Below the pieces are notes generated by a model, which saw only the letters and a program-made list of their open reading frames with translations, had not been told where the DNA came from and did no database searches. Below, piece after piece: positions 7,640-15,267 of a stretch of DNA of 17,731 bases. Made by a program: the position numbers and the translations under genes. The stretch's first letter is position 1. Every line of letters starts with the position of its first letter. The DNA is from CAWUIO01 sp963922455. Lineage in GTDB: Bacteria > Bacteroidota > Bacteroidia > Cytophagales > Microscillaceae. The stretch covers positions 1 through 17,731 of the forward strand of contig CAWUIO010000126.1 of NCBI GenBank assembly GCA_963922455.1, in the 5' to 3' direction.

Positions 7640-8527
7640 TTAAACCCAGTTTTTGATCGCCGCGTAAAAGCGCCGGGAACGTAATACGCCGGGATAGGTA
7701 AACAAGGACCGGGTAAGGTATTTGATCACTTCTCCCCGGTTTTGCTTGGTCATTGCCAAGTGGAGGGCCACATAGGTATCCAAATCGGCCCGAAAAAGCT
7801 TGGCATATTTACCGTATTTTTGGAGAAAACCCTCATCTTGTTGCAAATAATGGTTGAGCAATTGGATCCTTTTGACGAGTTTTTCCTTATTGACCTGCAA
7901 CACGCTACGGGCATCGTGGTTGATTACGGTGCTCGTGATGGTATTGCTGTAAGGTAATGGAAATCGACTCGCCAAGCGCAGCCAGAGTTCGTAATCTTCG
8001 GAAGCTGAAAGGGCCCGGTCGGGATTGAAGGGGTATTGCAGCGCAATATCCCGCCGGATAAACACCCCATTACAACTCAGCACATTTCCGTAGATCAATT
8101 GCTCATTGAGGCTACCCGAAAACTGATTGACTTCCCGCTCCAAATTGCCTTCGGGGTCTTTAAAATCATAGCCTAGATGAAAAAGTTCGGGTTCCTCAAA
8201 CTGGGCAATTACTTGGCGGGCCTCAGCCAAATGGTTGGGATAGGCTAGGTCGTCCGAATCAAAAAAGTTGATATATTTTCCCTTGGCCATTTGGGCCCCG
8301 GTATTGCGGGCTACGGCCCTTTCTTCATTTTTTTTGGGAAAATATTGCACCCGGGGGTCGGGGATGCCCTCTACCACCTCGGCGGTGTTGTCTTGGCTCC
8401 CATCGTCTACGACTATAATCTCAAAGTCTCCCTCTTCTTGTTTTAGTAAGGAGTCAATCGTCTTGGGGATAAAATCCGCTCGGTTGTAGGTGGGGATTAC
8501 CAGGGTAAAATATGGGCTTTCTGGCAT
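7640..8527 (-). CDS. Family 2 glycosyltransferase
   Basis: A 295-residue GT-A fold glycosyltransferase. Seen in order: VIPTYNRADFIPKTIDSLL (10-28), the UDP-sugar-binding EIIVVDDGS (36-44) with Asp41/Asp42, ARNTGAQMAKGKYINFFDSDD (73-93) with the metal-binding Asp-x-Asp at 90-92, and a C-terminal acceptor region with SASEDYELWLRLA, in which the ED pair fits the catalytic base of GT2 enzymes. There is no membrane segment, so it works in the cytoplasm, probably on a lipid-linked or polysaccharide acceptor. It is the first gene of a two-gene minus-strand operon with the epimerase. The donor sugar is unknown. Confidence 0.9.
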   Translation of the reverse strand: MPESPYFTLVIPTYNRADFIPKTIDSLLKQEEGDFEIIVVDDGSQDNTAEVVEGIPDPRVQYFPKKNEERAVARNTGAQMAKGKYINFFDSDDLAYPNHLAEARQVIAQFEEPELFHLGYDFKDPEGNLEREVNQFSGSLNEQLIYGNVLSCNGVFIRRDIALQYPFNPDRALSASEDYELWLRLASRFPLPYSNTITSTVINHDARSVLQVNKEKLVKRIQLLNHYLQQDEGFLQKYGKYAKLFRADLDTYVALHLAMTKQNRGEVIKYLTRSLFTYPGVLRSRRFYAAIKNWV

Positions 8528-8935
8528 GGTTTTAAGGATTTATTAAGTTTAAGCAGGTAATCATAAACCAATGGCAAAATACGCAGCTTTTCGGCCTGAG
8601 TGCCCTTTTGAGCCTTTCCTTTTTGGGCCTTTTCTAACGTATGTCAGAGTTTATAACGCTTCCCATGAATGAATCTTCTAGGGAGGCAGACTTTTTTGGT
8701 AAAAAGCCAACTCCTTGTATTTTTAACACGAAAAACGCAAGTGCTGTTGACACCTAAAACACAAAGAAAGGGATTTTTTCTGGAGAAGTGGGGGGCAAGG
8801 GGCAGGGTGGCTGACTAAAAAACAGAAAAGAATTAAGCAAATGAGGGAGCTGCGTTTTTTTGATGGGGAGGCGTTTACTGGCCCTGAATTCTAAGGCCTG
8901 ATGCTGGCCGTAGGATACCTTAGCTTATCCATACC
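8528..8935. other. 408-base intergenic gap without recognised features
   Basis: This lies between the start of the glycosyltransferase and the stop of the response regulator, both on the minus strand. It must hold the promoter of the glycosyltransferase operon, but no complete TTG-N19-21-TAnnTTTG was found. Near the regulator stop, short pairings such as GGATA/TATCC occur without a T-run. There is no convincing open frame or repeat. Confidence 0.5.
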
Positions 8936-9610
8936 CTAACAATGCAAAATAAACCCTTGACTATGCACATTCTCGATCTGAACCTCAGAATCCTGGGATA
9001 GGTATTTGCGGAGATGGGATATAAACACGTCCATACTTTTCCGGCTAAATTCGTCACTGTTGCCCCAGATTTGTTTTAAGGCCTTTTTTCGGGGCAGTAA
9101 TTGACCTTGATGCTCACAAAGCAGCGTCAATAATTCCGTTTCCCGAGCGGTGAGTTTATACGTTTGTTTGGGATGTTTGAGTTGAAAAAGGCTAGGTACA
9201 AACGTATAAGCCCCGATTTGGTAGGTGCTTTTCGGGACTTGAGTGGCTTGCATTTGCTGAAGCAAAGCCCGGATTTTGGCCACCAGAAGTTCTTCATCTA
9301 CAGGTTTGGTTATATAATCATAGGCGCCAACTTTAAATCCTTTCAGCTTGTCAATTTTGAGAGACTTCGCACTCAAGAAGATAAAAGGGATTTCCTTAAA
9401 TTTCTTTTTAATGGTTTGGGCCAGCTCGTAGCCATCGATACCTGGCAACATCACATCCAAAATGGCCAATTGATAGATTTTTTCCTCTAAAACCTGCAGG
9501 GCCTCTTCGCCCGATTTTACCCAATCGACGGTGAAGTCTTGCATCTGCAAATATTCTGACATAATGTACCCAAAACTTGGGTCATCTTCTAATAAAAGTA
9601 AATGGCTCAT
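8936..9610 (-). CDS. OmpR/PhoB-family response regulator
   Basis: A 224-residue response regulator. The receiver has the acidic pair at D9/D10, phospho-acceptor Asp52 in AILDVMLPG, Ser80 in IFLSAKS and Lys102 in YITKPVDE. After a short linker, a winged-helix output domain (about 130-222) reads YKLTARETELLTLL, then RKSMDVFISHLRKYL as the recognition helix and SQGFIL in the wing. I choose the ATG at 9610. The frame extends to a TTG at 9616, but the ATG is the natural start, two bases after the histidine kinase stop, so the two are translationally coupled. It should be phosphorylated by that kinase and probably binds the TTAAG repeats in the upstream divergent region. Confidence 0.93.
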   Translation of the reverse strand: MSHLLLLEDDPSFGYIMSEYLQMQDFTVDWVKSGEEALQVLEEKIYQLAILDVMLPGIDGYELAQTIKKKFKEIPFIFLSAKSLKIDKLKGFKVGAYDYITKPVDEELLVAKIRALLQQMQATQVPKSTYQIGAYTFVPSLFQLKHPKQTYKLTARETELLTLLCEHQGQLLPRKKALKQIWGNSDEFSRKSMDVFISHLRKYLSQDSEVQIENVHSQGFILHC

Positions 9611-9612
9611 CC

Positions 9613-10962
9613 TCAAAACTTAATAATAAACTCGCTCCCTTTTTTATAATTTTTGTTCAACTCGATACTGCCTTGGTGGGCTTCCACTACACTTTTTACG
9701 TAACTCAAGCCAATTCCGAAACCTTTGCCTTTGTACTGGTTGCTTTTCTGGCCCCGGAAAAAGCGTTCAAAAACCTGATCTTGAAACGATGGGGCAATGC
9801 CTGGGCCATTGTCGCGAAAACAAAGGACTTTTTGCCGACTTTCTTCAAAGGCTAGTATTGTAATGACCACGCCTCGAGGCGAATATTTCAAACTGTTTTC
9901 CACCAAGTTGGCAAAACAGTTGGAGAGGTGGTCGGGATCCCCTTCCAGTTCAGGGTTTTCCAGGTTTAGGTTTATATGGATGACGGCGGCTTTTTCCTCA
10001 ATCAGGAGTTTTAAGCGGCCCGGTACCTCCTGAATAATTTGCTGCACATCTAGCAGCTGCATTTCCATTTGCCCCCCCTCTTTCTCCAAAAGAGAAAGTT
10101 GTAGCAGCTTATCTACTTGACTTTCCAAGCGCTTGCTTTCCTTCTCGATCAAGCGGTGATAGACCTCATTTTTTTGCGGATCTTTACTCTGCCGTAATAC
10201 TTTTGAAGCCAAACGGATAGAACCCAAAGGCGTTTTAAACTCATGGGTCATATTATTAAAAAAGTCATCTTTGACCTGGCTCAGTTTTTTATGCTTGGCC
10301 AAAGCCCCTAGTAAATAATAAAAAAGGTAAAGCAGGGTTCCCAGCAAAAGCAAATTGAGTACAAAGAGATAGATCAAAGATTGTAAAGCCTGAGAAAGCG
10401 CCTGAGGAACGTACAAAGAAAACCACAAAGCTTTTCCTGCCGGCTCCTTTAAATTTTTGACCGGGCTATAATATTGAAAAGTAGATTCATCCATCAAGCG
10501 TTGACGATAGTCTTCCTCGCTTTCGTCGGGTCCCCGTTTTGTATCTTTGACAATAGAAAAAGATATGATACAGCTCAAACAGCTTTTCAAGTCCGAATCC
10601 AGCAACTTGCCTTTCAAACCGGAGGAATTACTTTTATACACACCTCCCAAAGTATCCTGATAAATGGCAAAATAAACCCTGAGATCTAGTTGATGGGCAA
10701 TTAAAAAGGAATCTACTGAGTGTTCCACTTGAGATACATCTAAGTCGTGCAGGGTTATGACCTTGTCGTGAAATAGATCTCGATTTTCTTGGTTGAGTAC
10801 CAGGGCCAAGTCTCCTAGCAATCTGCTAAGCTTTTGCTGGGTCTCTTCTCGCTGTAAATAGACCGCCTGATAGAGCCAATAGATCTGTAAAAGAATCAGG
10901 GAAGTACCCACGGCAAAAACCAATAAGCTTAGCTTCTGGTAATGATTTAGTTTCGTTTTCAC
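9613..10962 (-). CDS. Membrane sensor histidine kinase
   Basis: A 449-residue classical histidine kinase in the inner membrane. Two transmembrane helices (about 11-35 and 195-221) flank a periplasmic sensor region of about 160 residues containing a Cys pair, C128 and C131. The cytoplasmic part has HisKA with His240 in THEFKTPLGS. The HATPase domain has an N box around N352-N356 (NLVENSLKY), G1 DNGPGI (384-389), an F box ERFFRG and G2 GKGFGIGLS (412-420). The start is GTG at 10962; no ATG precedes the first membrane helix. It is cotranscribed with the response regulator (stop and start two bases apart). The signal is unknown; a disulfide or metal role for the CxxC is only inferred. Confidence 0.93.
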   Translation of the reverse strand: MKTKLNHYQKLSLLVFAVGTSLILLQIYWLYQAVYLQREETQQKLSRLLGDLALVLNQENRDLFHDKVITLHDLDVSQVEHSVDSFLIAHQLDLRVYFAIYQDTLGGVYKSNSSGLKGKLLDSDLKSCLSCIISFSIVKDTKRGPDESEEDYRQRLMDESTFQYYSPVKNLKEPAGKALWFSLYVPQALSQALQSLIYLFVLNLLLLGTLLYLFYYLLGALAKHKKLSQVKDDFFNNMTHEFKTPLGSIRLASKVLRQSKDPQKNEVYHRLIEKESKRLESQVDKLLQLSLLEKEGGQMEMQLLDVQQIIQEVPGRLKLLIEEKAAVIHINLNLENPELEGDPDHLSNCFANLVENSLKYSPRGVVITILAFEESRQKVLCFRDNGPGIAPSFQDQVFERFFRGQKSNQYKGKGFGIGLSYVKSVVEAHQGSIELNKNYKKGSEFIIKF

Positions 10963-10966
10963 CCTT

Positions 10967-10974
10967 CAAAAGTA
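10967..10974 (-). promoter_or_regulatory. -7 promoter element of the kinase operon
   Basis: On the minus strand TACTTTTG (10974-10967) matches TAnnTTTG exactly and has a partial -33 element (TTTA) 19 bases upstream. It ends only four bases before the GTG start, so the transcript would have almost no leader. Confidence 0.45.
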
Positions 10975-10981
10975 GAGCATA

Positions 10982-11020
10982 TTAAGGGATTGCTAAAGCT
11001 CCTTAAGTTATGCTTAAGCT
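10982..11020. promoter_or_regulatory. TTAAG repeat cluster, likely response-regulator binding sites
   Basis: CTTAAG occurs at 11002-11007 and 11013-11018, an 11-base repeat spacing typical of OmpR-family tandem sites. A third TTAAG is at 10982-10986. In addition TGCTAAAGCT (10991-11000) and TGCTTAAGCT (11011-11020) are 9/10 identical and 20 bases apart. The cluster lies just upstream of the kinase-operon -7 element and within the region divergent to the DUF6624-like gene, where a regulator could act on both. Confidence 0.5.
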
Positions 11021-11120
11021 TTTTAATTTTTCCTTTGTATTCCTTCGTTTTTGCCTAAGCCAAGAGTCGGGCAAATTGGCTTTACTTTGCTCTCAAACAA
11101 ATCATTAAAACTTTTTCCCT

Positions 11121-11846
11121 ATGAATTTCATCAAATTATATTTCAGTTTATGGGCCTTCTTGCTCACCCAATTTTCTGGCGGAATTGCCCAAGAGTACCA
11201 GCTTAAAAAGGACATTAGCCCTGAAGAAAAACTCTTCTTAATGGAAGTAATTCAAGAAATCAGTGAGAAAGACCATCTGTACCGGGGCAAAATTTCCAAT
11301 GGCACCCTCGACGAGAACATTATTGCCCAAATGGATTCAGCTTATGAGGCAGGTGGGGTCGAGGCCTATTTTAAGTACAAACAATCGCTAAATTTATCCC
11401 TGGACAAGACCATTAAGGATTCACTTTGGCAATTACAACACCGTATCGATTATGAAAATCATCTATGCCTCCGGGGCATTTTTGATACCTACGGGTTTTT
11501 ACCCAAAGAATTCCTGGGAAAACTTGACTACGTTCCCATACTTATACTAATGCATCCCCCCAAAGACTGGGATATTCCCCAATACCTAGAAGACTATTCT
11601 AAATTGCTCAAGCCCGAAGTAATCGCGGGGAGAATGCCCGCCAAAACCTACGCTACATTTGTAGACAACATCAAGGGTAAAATTTTACGTCAGCCTCAAC
11701 TGTATGGTACCAATATGCAATATGATAGCAAAACCCAAAAAGTATTGCCCCCAATCATTGCCGATTTGCAAGAAAGCAATGCCGCCCGGCAAGAGATAGG
11801 CCTTCCCCTATTAAAATCTGGAGAATATCGTTTGTTTAAAAATTGA
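11121..11846 (+). CDS. Exported DUF6624-like protein
   Basis: A 241-residue protein with a signal peptide (1-23, ending GGIAQ). The mature part has a charged N-terminal region. A C-terminal part follows the DUF6624 pattern: LMHPPKDW near 143-150 in the position of the usual His-Asp, a YLEDYSKLLKPEV helix, QLYGTNMQYD with the YGT signature at 195-197, then PPIIADLQESNAARQEIGLPLL (210-231) with the IGLPL motif. DUF6624 has no established function. It is divergent from the kinase operon and shares its regulatory region, so it may be a target. Repeat family 1 starts 14 bases after its stop. Confidence 0.72.
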   Translation: MNFIKLYFSLWAFLLTQFSGGIAQEYQLKKDISPEEKLFLMEVIQEISEKDHLYRGKISNGTLDENIIAQMDSAYEAGGVEAYFKYKQSLNLSLDKTIKDSLWQLQHRIDYENHLCLRGIFDTYGFLPKEFLGKLDYVPILILMHPPKDWDIPQYLEDYSKLLKPEVIAGRMPAKTYATFVDNIKGKILRQPQLYGTNMQYDSKTQKVLPPIIADLQESNAARQEIGLPLLKSGEYRLFKN

Positions 11847-11860
11847 CCGGGGTATGGCTT

Positions 11861-11985
11861 GGGGCTTGCCCGCCAAGTATGCTCAAAAGGAGCTTTTGAG
11901 CATACTTGGCGGGCCGGGCTTTCGCTACTCGCCGGCCCACCCACGGCCAGCGGCGGGCTCAAACAGGCCGCTCTATCCCTAAGCC
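11861..11985 (+). repeat. Dispersed intergenic repeat family 1, copy 3
   Basis: Begins GGGGCTTGCCCGCC and ends GCGGGCTCAAACAGGCC then GCTCTATCCCTAAGCC, matching copy 2 closely at both ends. The inner part is a perfect 22-base-pair hairpin (11868-11889 with 11893-11914) with a GAG loop. It starts 14 bases after the DUF6624-like stop, in the same orientation, and could act as a transcript 3' end. Confidence 0.85.
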
Positions 11986-11992
11986 ATTTTGC

Positions 11993-12080
11993 TCGGGATG
12001 ACATACAAATTACTAACATTTACCAAACTGGCCCTCTGAACCGAAGGGAGAGATCTTTACCCTTGGGGGATCTAAAGTCA
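11993..12080 (+). repeat. Dispersed repeat family 2, copy A
   Basis: Begins TCGGGATGACATACA eight bases after repeat family 1 copy 3, continues with ACATTTACCAA, and contains CCGAAGGGAGAGATCTTTAC then CCTTGGGGGATC. The central block is repeated almost exactly in copies B (16529-16676) and C (17657 to the window end), all in the same orientation. The match fades after TAAAGTC. Confidence 0.8.
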
Positions 12081-12214
12081 AAACAAAGGCCACACTTACA
12101 TAATCTACGCGCCCCTTTCCCTGCTATCCTAGCCCTCAGCAACTCATTTTTTACTATCATATGTTAGAAAAATAAACCAAATAGCAGAATACTGCGAAAT
12201 AAACTGGAATTTAA

Positions 12215-12243
12215 TTGACTTTTTGCCCTTCCTACCCTAACTT
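12215..12243 (+). promoter_or_regulatory. Candidate promoter of the toxin gene
   Basis: TTGACT (12215-12220), 17 bases, then TAACTT (12238-12243) resembles a sigma-70 type promoter. Read as a Bacteroidota promoter it is TTG-N20-TAACTTCA, six of eight against TAnnTTTG. It would give a leader of about 215 bases before the ATG at 12464. That leader contains GCTAGCCA twice (12390-12397 and 12429-12436) and a TTGGGTG/CACCCAA inverted pair (12404-12410, 12443-12449). Confidence 0.3.
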
Positions 12244-12463
12244 CAAACTTATCATATAGTAAGCAAAACAACAACATACCACGTATGCCTAAATTCTTAA
12301 TTTTAACTTTTACCCATGAGGTAGTTTTTCAGCAATTGGGGCATTGTATTCCCCTAAACGTCCCGGGGCCATCCCCTCTGCCCGGCCAGGCTAGCCAGTT
12401 TTCTTGGGTGGGCCTGAGGCAATATCCAGCTAGCCAAGCAAGCACCCAAACCCTAGGCATCTT

Positions 12464-15232
12464 ATGAAAACCCATACCTATATCCAGCAACTGGTACTCG
12501 CCCTATGCCTTTGCCTGGTTTCCCAGGCCGGGCTTCTGGCCAAGCCCCTACCCAAGGACTGGTATGAAAAGCTGGTACAAAGTGGCCTAAGCCAACTGGA
12601 AGCCCGCATCCGTCAAAATGCCCAAAACGAAGCTTTGGGGCAGGCCGGGCGAAATTCCTATATCATTACCCTAGGGCAAGATCCCCTCATCCAAGAAGGC
12701 AAACACAGCCGGGAGCAGGGCATCCCGGCCTACCGCCTACTGTCCGAAGCCCGGTTCCGGGAACTGGACGGCTTCTTACAGGAAATTCACCAAGAACCGG
12801 CCCTGCAAGAAGCCCGGGCCGGCTATTATGTCCTTATGGTCAACCACCTGGAAGCCTACCTAGAAACCCAGGTCACCCAGGCAGACCTGCAAAGGGTCAA
12901 GGACCTAGTAGCCTTTAAGGCATGGCAAAATGCTAATCAACAAAAACAGTTAAGCCAACTGCAACACCGTTTGGGACAACTTTCCCACGATATCTTGGCC
13001 GAACTCAAAAAGAAGGGCTATGGCGAGACCTATGCCTACCTCTACGGGCGGGTCACCGTGCATTATCCCGGCTCTAAGGCCGATAGGCTTAAAACCCAGT
13101 CATTTTACTATGCCAGTTTTGCCCCCAAAGGGCAATATCATAGCGAGGCTGTACGGGAAAAACTGTCCAAGCTGCGCCCCCTCCTCGATCAGTTCAATTC
13201 CAGTGGGGCCGATGTGCATTTCCATTGCCTTATGCGGCAGTCCCGTCTCTTCCGGGACGCCTACCGGGAAATCCAGGCGGGTAGCCAGGAGCCCTCCCTG
13301 GATGAACTTTTATTTTCGTCCCAGGTCCTTTATCAGGAAAGTAGCCGCCGTTTTGCCGCCTCCTTGCAGGTCCTGGACCTGCACGAAAGGCCGGGACAAG
13401 TCCCCGAAAAACTGGAAGGGGGCCCCACCTTCCTAGTGGCCGATTACGTCGGCCTGGAGGGAAAGCGTTTGCTCATCAGCACGCAAAGCGAGATGGGGGC
13501 TTTGATGGCCAAACTGGCCCAGCGGGTCAAGGTATGCCTCACCAACCCCCAATCGCCGGCCGTGGTGCGGGACTTTCTAGAAAAAGGCTTAAGCACCACG
13601 GCCCCCACCGATTTTGGGAATTTCTTTCAACTAGAAGAAGGCGAAATGCTGCTCTGGGTACACTTCCCGAAGCCGGGGGAAGCCCAATTGGAGTTCAGCT
13701 TTGCCAGCAGTTTGATACCGGAAGTAGCCGCATTCTTGCAAAAGGAGCGGGAAAACTTGGTGCGGGATGGTTTTGCCGCCTCCATGCAGGCAGTCAAGGC
13801 CGTATCGGACCTGCTTTCGGCCACCATCAAGGGGGGACAAATCCCAGAGGCCTATTGGAATGCCGCCCATCCCACATATGCCCCGGGCCTGAAGCTCCTC
13901 ATGGAGGTGCTAAGCGGAGATGTAGTTGGGGAAAGCAAGAGCTCCCCCAACCTGGCCCAGTTGCAGTTTGCCCTGTTTGCCGGGGCCTACAACCAGACTT
14001 TGACCGAAGTGGCCGCAATTAGTGACCTGGTCTCCTTGCTGACCGCCTACCTTTCGGATGCCCAGGTGCGGCAAAGCCTGCACCAGGCCCTGGGCGAAGT
14101 AAGTTTTAAAAAGGTCGTGCAAGGACTGGCCCAGGGGGCCATCCGGCAAGGGGACACCTTTGCTCAGTTAAACTGTAAGTCGGCCCACCTCTTGGGCCAG
14201 GACATGGTAGCCGTGCTCTCGATGGTGATCGGTTTTGGCGAAATCAAGGCCGCCGTACAGTCGGGCAGTTTTGTCAAGAACCTGGGCAAACTGGCGGTGA
14301 GCAATGGACAAAACTACCTGCGCTTGCTTTCGCAAATCAAAAAAATGGGGGTGAAGGTCATCCGCCAAGGCCAGCAAACCTTCATCTATGCCGGGCAACT
14401 AAGCCAGCAACTCCTTGCCCGGATCGAGGAAGGGCTTTTGCACCTCGAGAGGCAAGCCATCGAGATGATGGACGGCAAACACCTAGGCACATTTGAAGAT
14501 ATAGCCTGGGTCACACCCGATGGAAAGCAGGTGCGGGGAAAGGTGGAGTTGTGGGAAGATAAGGGGAGGGTTTATATGAAGGGGGAGGGTGAGGGATCAG
14601 GAAAAAGAAAAGTCCAACCAGATTATGGTATTCTTATAGATGTAAATAGAGATAATTACGAAGCCCTTTTTAAAGAAATAGCGCAAAAGGTTAAGCGTTC
14701 AGGTAATACTTCTAACTGTACGAGTGTATCAGCTTCTGTTGCTTTAAAATTAAGAAAAAAACCTATTTTAGATGATGCAGAGTTTACTTTAAAAAATGTT
14801 GGAGGAAAAAATGCAGAATATGGTCTTCTTAATTTAAAAAATAAATATAAATTCAAAGAGATGAAATCATACTTAAAAGGGGACAAACCTTACATGATTC
14901 CATTTAATAATCGTTCATCTCCAAACGTTAATTTGTACCCTGGTGGCATTAATAATAGAGTAACAGTAGAACGTATATTGGAGCAATTGCCGAATGGATC
15001 TTCACTTATCTTTGCATCTTATAAAGGTATGCATTCGGGTGCTCCTTTTCAAGGACATGCGTTTAATGTATTAAAAGATCGAGACAGCAAAATTAAGTAT
15101 ATTGATGCTCAAATATCAGAAAGAATGGAATATGGTGAGGGAATTGAAAAAGTTATCGCCAAAATAAATAAACACGGAAAGATTAATGGTAAAGAAGGTA
15201 CCTGGCACGTTTTTGATGGATCTGATATTTGA
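12464..15232 (+). CDS. Secreted polymorphic-toxin-like protein with C-terminal papain-fold (Tox-PL-like) domain
   Basis: A 922-residue protein. A signal peptide is clear at residues 1-27 (ending LLAK). Residues about 30-700 are a GC-rich, Gln/Leu-rich helical region of unknown family, with an AGAYNQTLTEV segment near 507 that resembles the constant part of other Bacteroidota toxins. The sequence changes character near residues 705-715 (Gly/Glu-rich KGEGEGSG). After it, the DNA becomes strongly AT-rich. The last about 205 residues have a papain-like layout: NC(751-752)TSVSAS, then QGHAFNV with His865, then YIDAQ with Asp881 and Gln883. This is the Cys-His-Asp pattern of Tox-PL toxins, which act as proteases or deamidases. 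The target is unknown. An AT-rich LRR gene follows 35 bases downstream as candidate immunity gene. Confidence 0.75.
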   Translation: MKTHTYIQQLVLALCLCLVSQAGLLAKPLPKDWYEKLVQSGLSQLEARIRQNAQNEALGQAGRNSYIITLGQDPLIQEGKHSREQGIPAYRLLSEARFRELDGFLQEIHQEPALQEARAGYYVLMVNHLEAYLETQVTQADLQRVKDLVAFKAWQNANQQKQLSQLQHRLGQLSHDILAELKKKGYGETYAYLYGRVTVHYPGSKADRLKTQSFYYASFAPKGQYHSEAVREKLSKLRPLLDQFNSSGADVHFHCLMRQSRLFRDAYREIQAGSQEPSLDELLFSSQVLYQESSRRFAASLQVLDLHERPGQVPEKLEGGPTFLVADYVGLEGKRLLISTQSEMGALMAKLAQRVKVCLTNPQSPAVVRDFLEKGLSTTAPTDFGNFFQLEEGEMLLWVHFPKPGEAQLEFSFASSLIPEVAAFLQKERENLVRDGFAASMQAVKAVSDLLSATIKGGQIPEAYWNAAHPTYAPGLKLLMEVLSGDVVGESKSSPNLAQLQFALFAGAYNQTLTEVAAISDLVSLLTAYLSDAQVRQSLHQALGEVSFKKVVQGLAQGAIRQGDTFAQLNCKSAHLLGQDMVAVLSMVIGFGEIKAAVQSGSFVKNLGKLAVSNGQNYLRLLSQIKKMGVKVIRQGQQTFIYAGQLSQQLLARIEEGLLHLERQAIEMMDGKHLGTFEDIAWVTPDGKQVRGKVELWEDKGRVYMKGEGEGSGKRKVQPDYGILIDVNRDNYEALFKEIAQKVKRSGNTSNCTSVSASVALKLRKKPILDDAEFTLKNVGGKNAEYGLLNLKNKYKFKEMKSYLKGDKPYMIPFNNRSSPNVNLYPGGINNRVTVERILEQLPNGSSLIFASYKGMHSGAPFQGHAFNVLKDRDSKIKYIDAQISERMEYGEGIEKVIAKINKHGKINGKEGTWHVFDGSDI

Positions 15233-15267
15233 TTCCCTTATCTGAAACCATAAAATCCCTTTAGTGA

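Noticed and set aside
9611..9616. TTG start for the response regulator giving two extra residues
   Set aside because: The ATG at 9610 gives the standard short N-terminus before the first receiver strand.
11696..12167. Frames of about 100 codons on both strands between 11696 and 12167
   Set aside because: They cover repeat family 1 copy 3 and repeat family 2 copy A; the apparent proteins are translations of the repeats.
12285..12467. 60-codon plus-strand frame ending in an ATGA overlap with the toxin gene
   Set aside because: The sequence is Pro/Gln-rich without a domain, covers the structured GC-rich leader and has no ribosome site; the overlap with the toxin ATG alone is weak support.
13020..14022. 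Plus-strand frames of 138 and 162 codons inside the toxin gene
   Set aside because: They are out-of-frame readings of the GC-rich toxin region, with Pro/Arg/Ser-rich sequence and no start signals.
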